64,000 bases of DNA from positions 754,001-818,000 of the forward strand of contig NZ_NEWK01000001.1 of NCBI RefSeq assembly GCF_002217655.1. The letters are read 5' to 3'. Source of the DNA: Geobacillus thermocatenulatus. GTDB taxonomy: Bacteria; Bacillota; Bacilli; Bacillales; Anoxybacillaceae. The translations under genes and the position numbers were made by a program. Of this stretch, positions 26,539 to 35,973 are shown piece by piece. The notes under the pieces were generated by a model that was not told where the DNA came from, did not search any database, and saw nothing but the letters and a program-made list of their open reading frames with translations. Positions within the stretch are counted from its first letter, which is position 1. Every line of letters begins with the position of its first letter.

Positions 26539-26751
26539 TTACGACAGGCCGAGCCGGCGTTCGATGCGATCGAGGCGGCTTTCCACCCGGTCGAGCCGGC
26601 GGTCGAGCCGTTCGACGGCCCGCTCAAGCCGTTCGATGCGCCGCGCCCAGTTGGCGAATGGACCTCCCGGGTATCCGGGCCAAAGCTGGCCGGCTGGCGG
26701 CTGTTGACGGTAATCCTCCAATGTCGGGACATAATAGTAATATTCGTTCAT
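26539..26751 (-). CDS. 70-residue coiled-coil protein
   Basis: Begins with an aromatic segment (MNEYYYYVPTLEDYRQ), then Pro/Gly-rich QPPAGQLWPGYPGGP, then a heptad-like Arg/Leu/Glu repeat (RIERLERAVERLDRRLDRV) that should form a basic coiled coil. AAGGGGG lies 9 nt before ATG 26751 and a terminator follows, so it is a real gene. No family is recognised; the composition is reminiscent of small spore-coat-associated proteins. Confidence 0.7.
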   Translation of the reverse strand: MNEYYYYVPTLEDYRQQPPAGQLWPGYPGGPFANWARRIERLERAVERLDRRLDRVESRLDRIERRLGLS

Positions 26752-26856
26752 CAGTAAATCCCCCTTCTCGATGTTTCCTTCACAGTGTATGGGGGGAAGG
26801 CGGAAGCGGACTAGATGAATGCCTAATGAAGGAGATATTTTTAGGGAGGGAGATTG

Positions 26857-27603
26857 GTGGAGCTGCGCATTGACAAGCTGCTCGCCCATATGGGATATGG
26901 GACGAGGAAGGAAGTGAAAAAGCTGCTCAAGTCCGGGGCGGTGAAAGTGGACGGCGCGCCGGTCCGTGATGCGAAAACGAAAGTGCGGCCGGATGAGCAA
27001 ATCGTGACCGTGTGGGGAGAAACGGTCGAGTACAAGCCGTTCATTTACTTGATGATGAATAAGCCTTCGGGGGTCGTTTCCGCGACGGAAGATGCCGTGG
27101 AAGAGACGGTCGTCGATTTGCTTGAAGAGGAAGACCGGGCATTTTCCCCGTTTCCGGTCGGCCGGCTTGACAAAGATACGGAAGGTCTGCTGCTCTTGAC
27201 GAATGACGGCCAGCTCGCCCATCAGCTGTTGTCGCCGAAAAAACACGTGCCGAAAACGTATTTTGCCGTCGTGGACGGGGAAGTGACGGAAGCGGATGTC
27301 GCAGCGTTTCGGCGCGGCGTCGTCCTTGATGACGGCTATGAAACAAAGCCGGCCAAGCTCGTCGTGCTGAAATCCGGCCTTCGTTCCGATGTCGAGGTGA
27401 CGATCACGGAAGGGAAGTTTCATCAAGTGAAGCGGATGTTTCAAGCGGTCGGCAAGCGGGTCGTCTATTTAAAACGAATGCAAATGGGGCCGCTCGCCCT
27501 TGACCCGGATTTGGCCGTCGGCGAGTATCGGGAATTGACGGACGAAGAGGTGGACATGTTGAAACAATACCGGCCAGAGATGAACGAAAAAAAAGGAACC
27601 TGA
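26857..27603 (+). CDS. ytzG: RsuA/RluB-type rRNA pseudouridine synthase
   Basis: Isomerises a uridine in ribosomal RNA. An N-terminal S4 domain (RIDKLLAHMGYGTRKEVKKLL) precedes the synthase domain with the catalytic motif VGRLDKDTEGLLLLTNDG (Asp near residue 105) and GKFHQVKRMFQAVGKRV. At 248 residues it fits the RsuA group, which modifies 16S U516. GTG 26857 is spaced best from AGGGAGGG; TTG 26854 is an alternative. Confidence 0.88.
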   Translation: MELRIDKLLAHMGYGTRKEVKKLLKSGAVKVDGAPVRDAKTKVRPDEQIVTVWGETVEYKPFIYLMMNKPSGVVSATEDAVEETVVDLLEEEDRAFSPFPVGRLDKDTEGLLLLTNDGQLAHQLLSPKKHVPKTYFAVVDGEVTEADVAAFRRGVVLDDGYETKPAKLVVLKSGLRSDVEVTITEGKFHQVKRMFQAVGKRVVYLKRMQMGPLALDPDLAVGEYRELTDEEVDMLKQYRPEMNEKKGT

Positions 27604-27618
27604 TGCGGTTCCTTTTTT
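27588..27618. terminator. bidirectional terminator
   Basis: AAAAAAGGAACC / GGTTCCTTTTTT with loop TGATGC at the end of the pseudouridine synthase gene. Confidence 0.9.
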
Positions 27619-27698
27619 ATGGAAAAATAGTGGATATTCATCTGTGGAAAAATGGTTCGCGTTCATCTCTCATCTTGCCTACCCTATTGGCACCGGGT

Positions 27699-27920
27699 TT
27701 ACGAAGAGATGCGCACTTTTTTGTTTGTGGTCGTCCATTTGCCCTTGCTTGGGCTGCGAACGAGATCGTTGTACATAAGCACGTTTAAGTCGCGCTGGAT
27801 CGTTCGTGGGGTGGTGCCGAACTCATCAACAAGCTCTTGGGTCGTAACCGTTCCTTTTTCGCTAATGTACATATACACGGATTTGATGCGGGTAAGCATC
27901 CGATGTGTTGAAGGTTTCAA
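27699..27920 (-). CDS. ytzE: DeoR-type winged-helix regulator, HTH domain only (YtzE)
   Basis: A 73-residue protein that consists of the DeoR helix-turn-helix alone (TRIKSVYMYISEKGTVTTQELVDEFGTTPRTIQRDLNVL) with no effector domain. I place the start at TTG 27920, preceded by AGGGAG, which gives a natural N-terminus at KPSTHRML; the longer frame upstream lacks a ribosome site. Targets unknown. B. subtilis YtzE is the same size and location. Confidence 0.85.
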   Translation of the reverse strand: MKPSTHRMLTRIKSVYMYISEKGTVTTQELVDEFGTTPRTIQRDLNVLMYNDLVRSPSKGKWTTTNKKVRISS

Positions 27921-28170
27921 AAGACCACTCCCTATCTTAGCATCATTCGCATGGCACAACCGACCGCTAGCAGATGAGAGATGTCTTTGTCTGTTTACTA
28001 CCATTGTACACGAAATGAGAGGGAAAATGCTACCCGGTTGCTTCTATTCACGAAAAATTTCAACACTTTGTCATGAAACGGAAATCGATTTGCAACGAAT
28101 GAAACATTTTGACTTCCTGTTTTTGATATGATACGTTGGCAACAAAGGGTGTTGAATAAGGAAAGGAAGA

Positions 28171-29586
28171 ATGGCGTTGAACATCAACTGGATGAACGAA
28201 GCGAAGAAACGAAAAGACGATCTTGTCCGCGACGTGCAAGCGCTTGTCCGCATTCCGAGCGTCCGCGATGATCGGCAGGCGCAGCCGGGTGCGCCGTTTG
28301 GGCCCAAGGTAGCCGAGGCGCTTGAGCATATGCTTCGCCGCGGCGGGGAGGAAGGGTTTCGCGTCAAAAATGTGGACGGGTTTGCTGGGCACATCGAAAT
28401 GGGGCAAGGGGAGAAATTGGTCGGCGTGCTCGGCCATATCGATGTCGTGCCGCCCGGGGACGGCTGGACGATGGATCCGTTTGCCGCTGAGGTGCGCGGC
28501 GGCCGCCTTTACGGGCGCGGCGCGATCGATGACAAAGGGCCGACCGTCGCGGCGTTTTACGCGATGAAAATCGTCCGTGATCTCGGGCTGCCGCTTGCCA
28601 AGCGGGTGCGGCTCATCATCGGGGGCGATGAGGAAAGCGATTGGCGGTGTGTGGAGCATTATTTCCGTCATGAAGAAATGCCGGAGGTCGGATTTGCACC
28701 GGATGCGGATTTCCCGATCATTCATGCGGAAAAAGGGATCATCGACGCCGATTTGGCGTACTGTCCCTCTGAATCAGAGAGGGCAGAGGGGCTGGCGCTT
28801 GCCTCGTTCGAATCCGGGCGTCGCTACAATATGGTGCCGGATGCAGCCGAAGCGGTGGTGGAAGGCGTTCGGGAGGCGGAAGATTGGCAGGAGCGATACG
28901 AATCGTTTTGCCGGGAGTGCGGCGTAAAGGGGAGTATGAGGCAAAGCGAAGAGGCCGTCGTCTTTCAATTGGAAGGAGTGTCCGCTCATGGCGCCGAGCC
29001 GGAGCGCGGCAAAAACGCTGGCGTCTATTTGGCGCAGTTTTTGGCTTCGCTTCCCCTCGATGGCCGAAGCCGGCCGTTCATTCAGTTCATCGCCTCCGCC
29101 TTTTTCGGCGATGCTCGCGGCCGGCGGCTTGGCCTTGCGTATCGGGACGAACAAAGCGGCGACTTGACGGTCAACGTCGGGGTGCTGTCGTATGACCGGC
29201 AGCATGGCGGAACGATTGGGCTGAACATCCGCTATCCGGTGACGGCCGACGGCGAGGCGATCCGCCGGACGCTCGCCGGCGCCGCGGCTGAACATGGATT
29301 CGCGCTGAGCCGGTTTAGTGATGCGAAGCCGCATTACATCGACCCGAACCACGAGCTTATCCGCACGCTTCAGCGCGTCTACGAAGAGCAGACGGGAGAG
29401 CCGGCCCGGCTTTTGGCCATCGGCGGCGGCACATACGCTCGCGCCTTGGCCGCCGGGGTGGCGTTTGGCGCGTTGTTTCCAGGCCGTCCCGATGTCGCCC
29501 ACCAAAAAGATGAGTATATCGAAATCGATGATTTGGTGAAAGCCACTGCCATTTACGCGCAGGCCATTTACGAGCTGGCGAAATAG
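28171..29586 (+). CDS. pepV: dipeptidase PepV (M20)
   Basis: Zinc-dependent cytosolic dipeptidase of 471 residues. Metal-ligand motifs are [13 protein letters not shown] and [11 protein letters not shown], the catalytic base Glu is in GGDEESDW, later ligands occur in [15 protein letters not shown] and [13 protein letters not shown] lid domain lies between about residues 185 and 380. ATG 28171 follows AAGGAAAG. Known as YtjP in B. subtilis. Confidence 0.93.
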   Translation: MALNINWMNEAKKRKDDLVRDVQALVRIPSVRDDRQAQPGAPFGPKVAEALEHMLRRGGEEGFRVKNVDGFAGHIEMGQGEKLVGVLGHIDVVPPGDGWTMDPFAAEVRGGRLYGRGAIDDKGPTVAAFYAMKIVRDLGLPLAKRVRLIIGGDEESDWRCVEHYFRHEEMPEVGFAPDADFPIIHAEKGIIDADLAYCPSESERAEGLALASFESGRRYNMVPDAAEAVVEGVREAEDWQERYESFCRECGVKGSMRQSEEAVVFQLEGVSAHGAEPERGKNAGVYLAQFLASLPLDGRSRPFIQFIASAFFGDARGRRLGLAYRDEQSGDLTVNVGVLSYDRQHGGTIGLNIRYPVTADGEAIRRTLAGAAAEHGFALSRFSDAKPHYIDPNHELIRTLQRVYEEQTGEPARLLAIGGGTYARALAAGVAFGALFPGRPDVAHQKDEYIEIDDLVKATAIYAQAIYELAK

Positions 29587-29656
29587 GCGGCTCGCCGCCC
29601 CGGCGAAACAAGAGAGAGGGGCGGATGTTGTGTTAACGAAAAAAAGGGGGGGCGGG

Positions 29657-30847
29657 ATGGAAGCGACGTTCAAACGGGAGGCGACGGTGCGAAAACAGGT
29701 GTTTCCTCTCTTTTATTTTCTCATCTTTTTTGCGTTTGGCGCGTTGTTTCCGCTTTTGTCTGTCTATTTGCAGGAAGAGGCGCAGTTGCCGGGAGCGGCG
29801 ATCGGTTGGATCATGTCGCTTGTTTCGATTGTGGCGATGGCTGCTCAGCCGCTGTGGGGCGCGGCCGCCGATTATACGCGCAAACCGGTCGAACTGTTGA
29901 CGGTGGCGCTTGGGGTGGCAGCGCTGTTTGGGCTTCTTTATTCGCTGGCTGGAAGCTACCGGGTGTTCGTCGCCCTGACCGTGTTGTTGTCGGCGGTGCA
30001 AAGCGCGATCGTTCCGCTTTCCGACAGCCTCGCCCTTCGCCACGTGCACGAACAGGGAGGAAACTACGGGGCGATTCGGCTTTGGGGATCGATCGGGTTT
30101 GCCGCGGCCGTGTTGGTTGTCGGATGGCTGTCCGATCATGTCGCGTTTGCGGTCATTTTTTACGCCTTTTCGTTGGCGCTGTTGGCCGCGTTGGTTTTGG
30201 CCGCCCGCCTGCCTCGCTATCAGGCGGCGCCGGGGCGGTTGACATGGCTTGACGTCCGCGGGCTTCTTTCCGTTCGCCCGTTTTGCCTGCTGCTTGTGGC
30301 GTCCTTTTTGCTGTTTGGTCCGATTTATGCCAACAATTCTTATTTCGGGCTGTTGATTCACGAGCTTGGCGGCACGCTGACCGGCATCGGCTTCGCCTTT
30401 TGGCTGGCTGCCGGAAGCGAAGCGCCGTTTATGAAAACGGCCGACCGGCTCATCCGCCGGTTCGGCATGACGCGCCTGCTCGTGTTGGCTGCGCTCGTGT
30501 CGGCCGCCCGCTGGTGGTCGTATGTCGCTGATCCGCCGCTTTGGTTTGTCTATATCACAGCGATCGTTCAAGGATGTTCGGTCGGGCTGGCGATTCCAAC
30601 CGCCTTGCAGTATGTGCGCCGTTTAGCGCCCGATGGGGTGCAGGCGACGGCCGTCTCTCTTTACGCGGCGACAAGCAGCGGGCTTGGTGCGTGGTTTTGC
30701 ACGTTGGCGGGCGGATATTTGCTTGAGCGTTGGCAGATCGGCGCTGTCTACGTGTTTTTTGGCGTTTGCACTATTGCGGGCGCGTTGGTGCTCATTTGGT
30801 TGGGAAAAGTGGAGAAAACGACCGAATCGGCAGGTGAGAAAGGATGA
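29657..30847 (+). CDS. MFS transporter, LacY/nucleoside-permease-like (MFS_1_like)
   Basis: Membrane protein of 396 residues with 12 hydrophobic segments; FFAFGALFPLLSVYLQ and GAIRLWGSIGFAAA are typical of the sugar/nucleoside symporter branch. ATG 29657 has a GGGGGG run just upstream; a GTG at 29630 with GAGAGGGG is possible. Its stop overlaps the thpR start by 4 bp (ATGA), implying translational coupling. Substrate unknown. Confidence 0.82.
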   Translation: MEATFKREATVRKQVFPLFYFLIFFAFGALFPLLSVYLQEEAQLPGAAIGWIMSLVSIVAMAAQPLWGAAADYTRKPVELLTVALGVAALFGLLYSLAGSYRVFVALTVLLSAVQSAIVPLSDSLALRHVHEQGGNYGAIRLWGSIGFAAAVLVVGWLSDHVAFAVIFYAFSLALLAALVLAARLPRYQAAPGRLTWLDVRGLLSVRPFCLLLVASFLLFGPIYANNSYFGLLIHELGGTLTGIGFAFWLAAGSEAPFMKTADRLIRRFGMTRLLVLAALVSAARWWSYVADPPLWFVYITAIVQGCSVGLAIPTALQYVRRLAPDGVQATAVSLYAATSSGLGAWFCTLAGGYLLERWQIGAVYVFFGVCTIAGALVLIWLGKVEKTTESAGEKG

Positions 30848-31422
30848 AACGGAATCATTATTTCATCGCCGTTCCGTTGACAGCGGAAGTGAAGCAAGCC
30901 ATCGCCCGTTTTTCGAACGAAGCGGCGCCGTCGCTTCCGTTTCGCACATGGGTGCATGAACAGGACTATCATATCACCCTCGCATTTTTAGGCGATGTGC
31001 CTCTAGAGAAAATGGCGCCGCTAGGCGAGGCCATGACTGCCGTGGCCGCCCGCTGCGCCCCGTTTTCCCTCGCGCTTGCCGGGCTGGGGACGTTCGGGGA
31101 GCGGACGTCGCCGCGCATTTTTTGGCAAGGAGTCGAAACGGAAGCACAGTTGCATGCCCTGCGGCGCGACGTGTATGAAGCGTGCATGAAGCTTGGATTT
31201 TCCTTGGACCGCCGGCCGTTTGCCCCGCATATCACGATCGCTCGCAAATGGCAAGGAACCGAACCGTTTCACCCGGATCGCCTCCGTTCGCTTGCCGCGG
31301 CCAAGGCGGTGTTTTCGGTGCGTGAGATGGTGCTGTATCGGACGAATATGGAACGGACGCCGAAGTACGAAGCGATCGCCGTGTTCCCGTTGCTTGGCGC
31401 GCCGATGAATGGCTGGAACTAA
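30844..31422 (+). CDS. thpR: RNA 2',3'-cyclic phosphodiesterase ThpR (YtlP)
   Basis: 2H phosphoesterase of 192 residues. The two catalytic HxT motifs are HITLAFLG and HITIARKW. Members open 2',3'-cyclic phosphates on RNA; the physiological substrate in bacilli is unclear. Coupled to the MFS gene by a 4-bp overlap and followed 11 bp later by the NERD-type gene. Confidence 0.92.
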   Translation: MKRNHYFIAVPLTAEVKQAIARFSNEAAPSLPFRTWVHEQDYHITLAFLGDVPLEKMAPLGEAMTAVAARCAPFSLALAGLGTFGERTSPRIFWQGVETEAQLHALRRDVYEACMKLGFSLDRRPFAPHITIARKWQGTEPFHPDRLRSLAAAKAVFSVREMVLYRTNMERTPKYEAIAVFPLLGAPMNGWN

Positions 31423-31433
31423 CAGGTGAAACA

Positions 31434-32372
31434 ATGGGTCAGCTCGTGAAACTCATGGATTGCATTTCCCGCTACGAAACCGATGTGTACTATTATGTGC
31501 CGGAATTCATTCGGCTGAAGCAGCGGCAATGGGAGCAGGCAAAAGCGCGGTGGCAAGCGGAACGGACGGCTGAGGCGAGCGGTTGGCTTGAAACGGGCGA
31601 GACGTGGGATGGTTGGCTTGACAAACCGTCATGGTGGGAGCGGCTGACGAAACGATGGCGCCGCCGTGCCGCGCTTACGGAAGAAGAGCCGTTTTCTTTT
31701 GCGCCGATGGCTCGTCCGGCGGCGACTCTAGAGGAATTGAAACAGCAGTTTTTGGATGAGTTGTTCGAGTTGCAGCTGAAATGGGCGAGCTCCACGATGA
31801 TGTACGTTTCCTCCCTCGATGAGGCGGTGTATGGCGATGAGACGTTGAAATATTTTTTGCAGCGGTTTCCGGATACGCATTTATGCTTTTACCGGCCCGT
31901 GGCGATGGTCGGCAAGGCGCCGGTGGAGCTGGAGACGATGGTGTTGACGCCATCTGCGATCTGGTGCATTGCCTTTGTCGAAGGAAGGTCGGACAACATC
32001 GTCATGGCGTCAACTGGCCGGTTTTGGGTGGAACGGGCGGGAACGAGCGAAACGAGGCGGGTCAACCCAGTCGTGTCGCTGCGGCGGACGGAGCAGATCG
32101 TTTCAGACATTTTTCGCAACCATGCGGTTGATTGGCCGATCCATCTCGTGCTGTTAAACCGCTATGGCTACATTGACAGCGGCGGTCTTTTTCCGTTTGT
32201 CCGCTATATCGATAAGCGGAACTATGAAGAGTGGTTTTCCCGTCTGCGCCGCTCCGCTCTCCCACTTCGGCATGGGCAGCTGAAAGCGGCGGAGGCGCTG
32301 CTTCGCCATTGCGCCAGCTTTTACGACCGCCGGCAAGACGAGAATATGAGCGGCGAGGAAGGGCAACAATAG
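31434..32372 (+). CDS. ytlQ: NERD-domain-like protein (YtlQ)
   Basis: A 312-residue cytosolic protein without signal peptide. The N-terminal part is Trp-rich and charged (SGWLETGETWDGWLDKPSWWERL); the middle (PVELETMVLTPSAIWCIAFVEG...IVMASTGRFWVERAG) looks like a NERD/restriction-endonuclease-like beta-core. Position after thpR matches YtlQ. Nuclease activity is not demonstrated and the catalytic residues are not obvious to me. Confidence 0.75.
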   Translation: MGQLVKLMDCISRYETDVYYYVPEFIRLKQRQWEQAKARWQAERTAEASGWLETGETWDGWLDKPSWWERLTKRWRRRAALTEEEPFSFAPMARPAATLEELKQQFLDELFELQLKWASSTMMYVSSLDEAVYGDETLKYFLQRFPDTHLCFYRPVAMVGKAPVELETMVLTPSAIWCIAFVEGRSDNIVMASTGRFWVERAGTSETRRVNPVVSLRRTEQIVSDIFRNHAVDWPIHLVLLNRYGYIDSGGLFPFVRYIDKRNYEEWFSRLRRSALPLRHGQLKAAEALLRHCASFYDRRQDENMSGEEGQQ

Positions 32373-32390
32373 AAACATCTGTGCATCGAT

Positions 32391-32430
32391 AGGGCGACCG
32401 GCCGATGAGTTGGCACCGCCCTTTTTCTTT
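32391..32430 (+). terminator. terminator after ytlQ
   Basis: AGGGCG (32391-32396) / CGCCCT (32417-32422), then TTTTTCTTTT. Confidence 0.7.
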
Positions 32431-32475
32431 TACGTATGATAGTATTGACGGGAGGCAAGAAAGGGGTGAACGAAC

Positions 32476-34632
32476 ATGCTTCACATCAGCCGAACGTTTG
32501 CCGCCTATTTGGACGAGATGGATCAAATCGTTGTGCTTGCGCCGAAATCGCTCGGCTTTGATGGGATGGCGCCGTTGACGCTTGTAGCGCCGAGCGGCGA
32601 GGAGATTCCGCTGTCCGTGCAGCACGTCGAGGATTGCGGGGAGACGGTGAAATATGTGTGCCGGTTTGCATCCGCGTTCGAGTTTGGAGCGACATACTGG
32701 GTGCGTTCTTGCCGCGGGGAGGAGACCGATGTTCAAATCGGCGCCGTTGTGCGCACTCCTGCATTTGATGATCGGTTTTTCTATGATGGGCCGTTAGGCG
32801 TGGAGTATTCCAAAGAACAGGCGGTATTTCGCGTATGGGCGCCGACTGCCACCGCGGTCAACGTCAAGCTTGTTCATCCGCATCTCGGCGAGATCCGCTG
32901 CGTGCCGCTTGAGCGCGGCGAGTGCGGCGTATGGTCAGCCGCCGTCCCCGGCGATTGGGAACGAGCGTGTTACACGTATATCGCCTGCATCAACCGCGTA
33001 TGGCGCGAGGCGGTGGACCCGTATGCAACTGCTGTGTCGATCAATGGCGAGTTCGGCGTCGTGATCGACTGGGAGAAAACGAAGCTGACGCCGCCCTCTT
33101 CGCCGCTTCCGCCGCTCTGTTCGCCGACGGATGCCATCCTTTATGAACTGAGCATCCGCGACTTTACAAGCCATCCGGACAGCGGCGCCGTCCATAAAGG
33201 GAAGTATCTCGGGTTGGCTGAAACGAACACAAGCGGGCCAAACGGGACGGCCACTGGGCTTTCGTATGTCAAAGAGCTGGGCGTCACCCATGTGCAGCTC
33301 ATGCCGTTTATGGACTTTGCAGGCGTTGATGAGCGCGACCCACAAGCAGCATACAACTGGGGATACAATCCCCTTCATCTATATGCGCCGGAAGGGAGTT
33401 ATGCGACCGATCCAGCGGATCCATACGCACGCATTGTAGAATTGAAGCAGGCGATCCACACGCTGCACGAAAATGGATTGCGCGTCGTGATGGATGCGGT
33501 CTACAACCATGTCTACGATCGGGAGCAATCGCCGCTTGAGAAGCTCGTTCCCGGCTATTACTTCCGCTACGACGCCTATGGCCAACCGGCCAACGGCACA
33601 GGCGTCGGCAACGACATCGCTTCGGAGCGGCGGATGGCGCGCCGTTGGATCGTCGATTCGGTTGTGTTTTGGGCGAAAGAATACGGCCTTGATGGGTTCC
33701 GCTTTGATTTGATGGGCGTGCACGATATCGAGACGATGAAGGCGGTGCGCGATGCCCTCGACACCATCGATCCATCGATCCTTGTGTATGGGGAAGGGTG
33801 GGACTTGCCGACACCCCTTCCGCCGGAACAAAAGGCGACGATGGCCAACGCCAATCAGTTGCCGCGCTTCGCGTATTTTAATGACCGGTTTCGCGATGCG
33901 GTGAAAGGGAGCACCTTTCATTTGCCGGATCGGGGATTCGCCCTCGGCAACCCAGGCGGGCGAGAACAGGTGAAGCTCGCCATTGCCGGGAGCTTGCGAG
34001 CGCTCGGCGGGCTGTTTTGCCACCCGCGTCAGTCGATCAATTACGTCGAATGCCATGACAACCATACGTTTTGGGATAAGATGGAGGCGGCCAACCATGA
34101 TGAGCCGGAATGGCTCCGGCGGAAGCGGCAAAAGCTGGCGACGGCGATCGTTCTGTTGGCGCAAGGCATTCCGTTTTTGCACAGCGGCCAAGAGTTTTAT
34201 CGGACGAAAGGCGGCGATGGGAACAGCTACCGATCGCCGGATGCGGTCAATCAGCTGGATTGGGGGCGGAAAAGCCGCTATGAAGACGACGTCCGCTACG
34301 TTCAAGGATTGATCGCTCTTCGCCGCGCGCATGGCGCGTTCCGCCTCGCCACGGAAGCGGAAGTGCTGCGCCATTTGACGTTTCTTGAGCCGCTGCCGCC
34401 CTCGGTCATCGCCTACCGATTGCATGATGTCGCCGTCTATGGGCCATGGGATGAGATCATCGTCATTCATCATAACGAAGAAAAAAAAGAGGCCATCCAC
34501 CTTCCAGACGAACGGGAATGGGACATCGTATGCGACGGACAGCGGAGCGGAGCGGCGCCGTTTCGCCGAGTGCGTGGCAGGCTTGAGCTTGACGGCATTG
34601 GCACATGGGTGCTCGTCAAAACGGACGCTTGA
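32476..34632 (+). CDS. amyX: type I pullulanase
   Basis: GH13 debranching enzyme hydrolysing alpha-1,6 bonds of pullulan and starch dextrins. No signal peptide, so intracellular, as for B. subtilis AmyX. 718 residues: N-terminal beta domains (CBM41/48-like, FRVWAPTATAVNVKL), the pullulanase signature YNWGYNP, catalytic nucleophile in DGFRFDLMGVHD, acid/base Glu in LVYGEGWD, third Asp in VECHDNHTFWDK, then a C-terminal beta domain. AAAGGGGTGAACGAAC precedes the ATG. Confidence 0.96.
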   Translation: MLHISRTFAAYLDEMDQIVVLAPKSLGFDGMAPLTLVAPSGEEIPLSVQHVEDCGETVKYVCRFASAFEFGATYWVRSCRGEETDVQIGAVVRTPAFDDRFFYDGPLGVEYSKEQAVFRVWAPTATAVNVKLVHPHLGEIRCVPLERGECGVWSAAVPGDWERACYTYIACINRVWREAVDPYATAVSINGEFGVVIDWEKTKLTPPSSPLPPLCSPTDAILYELSIRDFTSHPDSGAVHKGKYLGLAETNTSGPNGTATGLSYVKELGVTHVQLMPFMDFAGVDERDPQAAYNWGYNPLHLYAPEGSYATDPADPYARIVELKQAIHTLHENGLRVVMDAVYNHVYDREQSPLEKLVPGYYFRYDAYGQPANGTGVGNDIASERRMARRWIVDSVVFWAKEYGLDGFRFDLMGVHDIETMKAVRDALDTIDPSILVYGEGWDLPTPLPPEQKATMANANQLPRFAYFNDRFRDAVKGSTFHLPDRGFALGNPGGREQVKLAIAGSLRALGGLFCHPRQSINYVECHDNHTFWDKMEAANHDEPEWLRRKRQKLATAIVLLAQGIPFLHSGQEFYRTKGGDGNSYRSPDAVNQLDWGRKSRYEDDVRYVQGLIALRRAHGAFRLATEAEVLRHLTFLEPLPPSVIAYRLHDVAVYGPWDEIIVIHHNEEKKEAIHLPDEREWDIVCDGQRSGAAPFRRVRGRLELDGIGTWVLVKTDA

Positions 34633-35088
34633 TGCGGCGAATGAGGCCCCGGCGGCAGACAGTCCATCTCTTCTTTTTTGGCCTTGGCGGGCCAGGGCTG
34701 GAAGCTTTAACATCTTTCCGAAAGAAGTCTCCCACTTCTAAACGAAGTGAAAGTGGGAGATGAATGTCGGTTGGCGTTAGCCAACGAGTATGATAGAATA
34801 TGGCTAGAACGGACACCTTCGGAACGAAGGGAAGCGTAAAGGGTTCTTGTGTGTGGCTTACCGTTCGGCGAACACACACAAGTCGCTTGAAGCCCCCACC
34901 TCTAAGCGAAGCGTAGGTGGTGGGTAGTTCACGCAGCTTGTTTGGCAAGAAAAATGTTTGCATGCCGGAGCGATATTTCAGTATAATACAAGTAAAACGG
35001 ACGGAGGAAGGACGCGGCCTGGCCGTCCTTTTTATTTGGCGCGAGAAGAACGGAGACGTTTCTATTTTTAAGTCGCAGGTGAACACGC
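34633..35088. other. intergenic region between amyX and ytmP
   Basis: Mostly occupied by the IS605-type remnant at 34705-34932. After it, 34970-35085 holds promoter-like AT-rich sequence (CAGTATAATACAAG near 34979) and a hairpin GGACGG-AGGAAGGACGCGGCCTGGCCGTCC for ytmP control. No protein gene seen. Confidence 0.55.
34705..34932 (+). mobile_element. TnpB-less IS200/IS605-type remnant with omega-RNA-like 3' end
   Basis: Left stem-loop TCTCCCACTT (34728-34737) / AAGTGGGAGA (34751-34760); right stem-loop CCCCCACCT / AGGTGGTGGG (about 34893-34924) ending in TTCAC at 34928-34932. Between them are further stems GTTGGC/GCCAAC (34770-34783) and CTTGTGTGT / ACACACAAG near 34845-34883. Subterminal hairpins, absence of terminal inverted repeats or target duplication, and the GAAGCCCCCACCTCTAAGCG end are typical of IS605-group elements of Geobacillus, whose right end is the TnpB guide-RNA scaffold. 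No tnpA or tnpB coding sequence remains. Confidence 0.6.
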
Positions 35089-35871
35089 TTGGAACAGTTA
35101 CTAGGTAAGGAGTGGGAGATCACTCCCGCTGGCGGCGCTACAGGGGATGCGTATTTTGCGGAATATGAAGGAAAGAAATTGTTTTTAAAGCGGAATTCTT
35201 CTCCGTTTCTTGCTGTGCTGTCGGCCGAGGGCATCGTCCCGAAGCTTGTATGGACGAAGCGGCTCGAAAACGGCGATGTATTTACGGCCCAGCAATGGCT
35301 GAACGGCCGGGAGCTGAAGCCGTGGGAGATGGGAAGCGAGCAAGTGGCGGCGCTGCTCAGGAAAATCCATCGTTCCAAAGAGCTGGTGACGATGCTGAAG
35401 CGGCTTGGCAAATCTCCGCTGCGCGCGAAGAAGATGCTCGCTCTCCTAGCCGAGCAGCAGCGGCGTCATCCAGTCGGCGTTTTGGCCGTTGGCCAGGCGC
35501 TCGACTGGCTGGAGCAGCATGTGTCGTCATTGCCAGATGGCGAATATGTTGTCTGCCACTGTGACATCAACCATAACAATTGGCTGCTGGCCGATGATGG
35601 CACGTTGTACTTGATCGACTGGGACGGAGCGATGATCGCTGATCCGGCGATCGACATCGGCATGCTGCTTCATCTGTACATTCCGCGCGCCGAATGGAAG
35701 GCGTGGCTCGACCAGTATGGATGGGCATGGAGCGAAGAGCTTGCCCTCCGCCTGAAGTGGTATACGATCGCTCATACGCTGCACTCGCTGTTTTGGCCGA
35801 AAGGGAAGGACGGCCAAAAAGAAAAGGAGCAGTCGCTTCGGTTATTGGAACGGGTCATCACCGAGCATTGA
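35089..35871 (+). CDS. ytmP: aminoglycoside-phosphotransferase/choline-kinase-fold protein (YtmP)
   Basis: A 260-residue small-molecule kinase-like protein. The Brenner-type catalytic motif CHCDINHNNWLL and the metal-binding LIDWDGAMIADPAIDIG are intact, so phosphotransfer is likely; the acceptor is unknown. TTG start at 35089 with AGGTG 7 nt upstream. B. subtilis ytmP sits in the same place before trmB. Confidence 0.88.
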   Translation: MEQLLGKEWEITPAGGATGDAYFAEYEGKKLFLKRNSSPFLAVLSAEGIVPKLVWTKRLENGDVFTAQQWLNGRELKPWEMGSEQVAALLRKIHRSKELVTMLKRLGKSPLRAKKMLALLAEQQRRHPVGVLAVGQALDWLEQHVSSLPDGEYVVCHCDINHNNWLLADDGTLYLIDWDGAMIADPAIDIGMLLHLYIPRAEWKAWLDQYGWAWSEELALRLKWYTIAHTLHSLFWPKGKDGQKEKEQSLRLLERVITEH

Positions 35872-35973
35872 CAGCGGCCTGCCCCGCTTCTGTCGAAAGG
35901 GGCGAAACGCCGGCGGTCCCGGGTGTTTGGATCATCATCTTTGGCCGGGAAGACGCGGGGCAAGGGGAGAAGG

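Noticed and set aside
33379-34713. 444-codon minus-strand frame opposite amyX
   Set aside because: Antisense shadow of a secure pullulanase gene; composition is not protein-like and there is no start signal.
34728-34760. Simple Rho-independent terminator for amyX
   Set aside because: The stem is strong but has no T-tract, and it pairs logically with the right-end hairpin at 34893-34924 as an IS605-type end.
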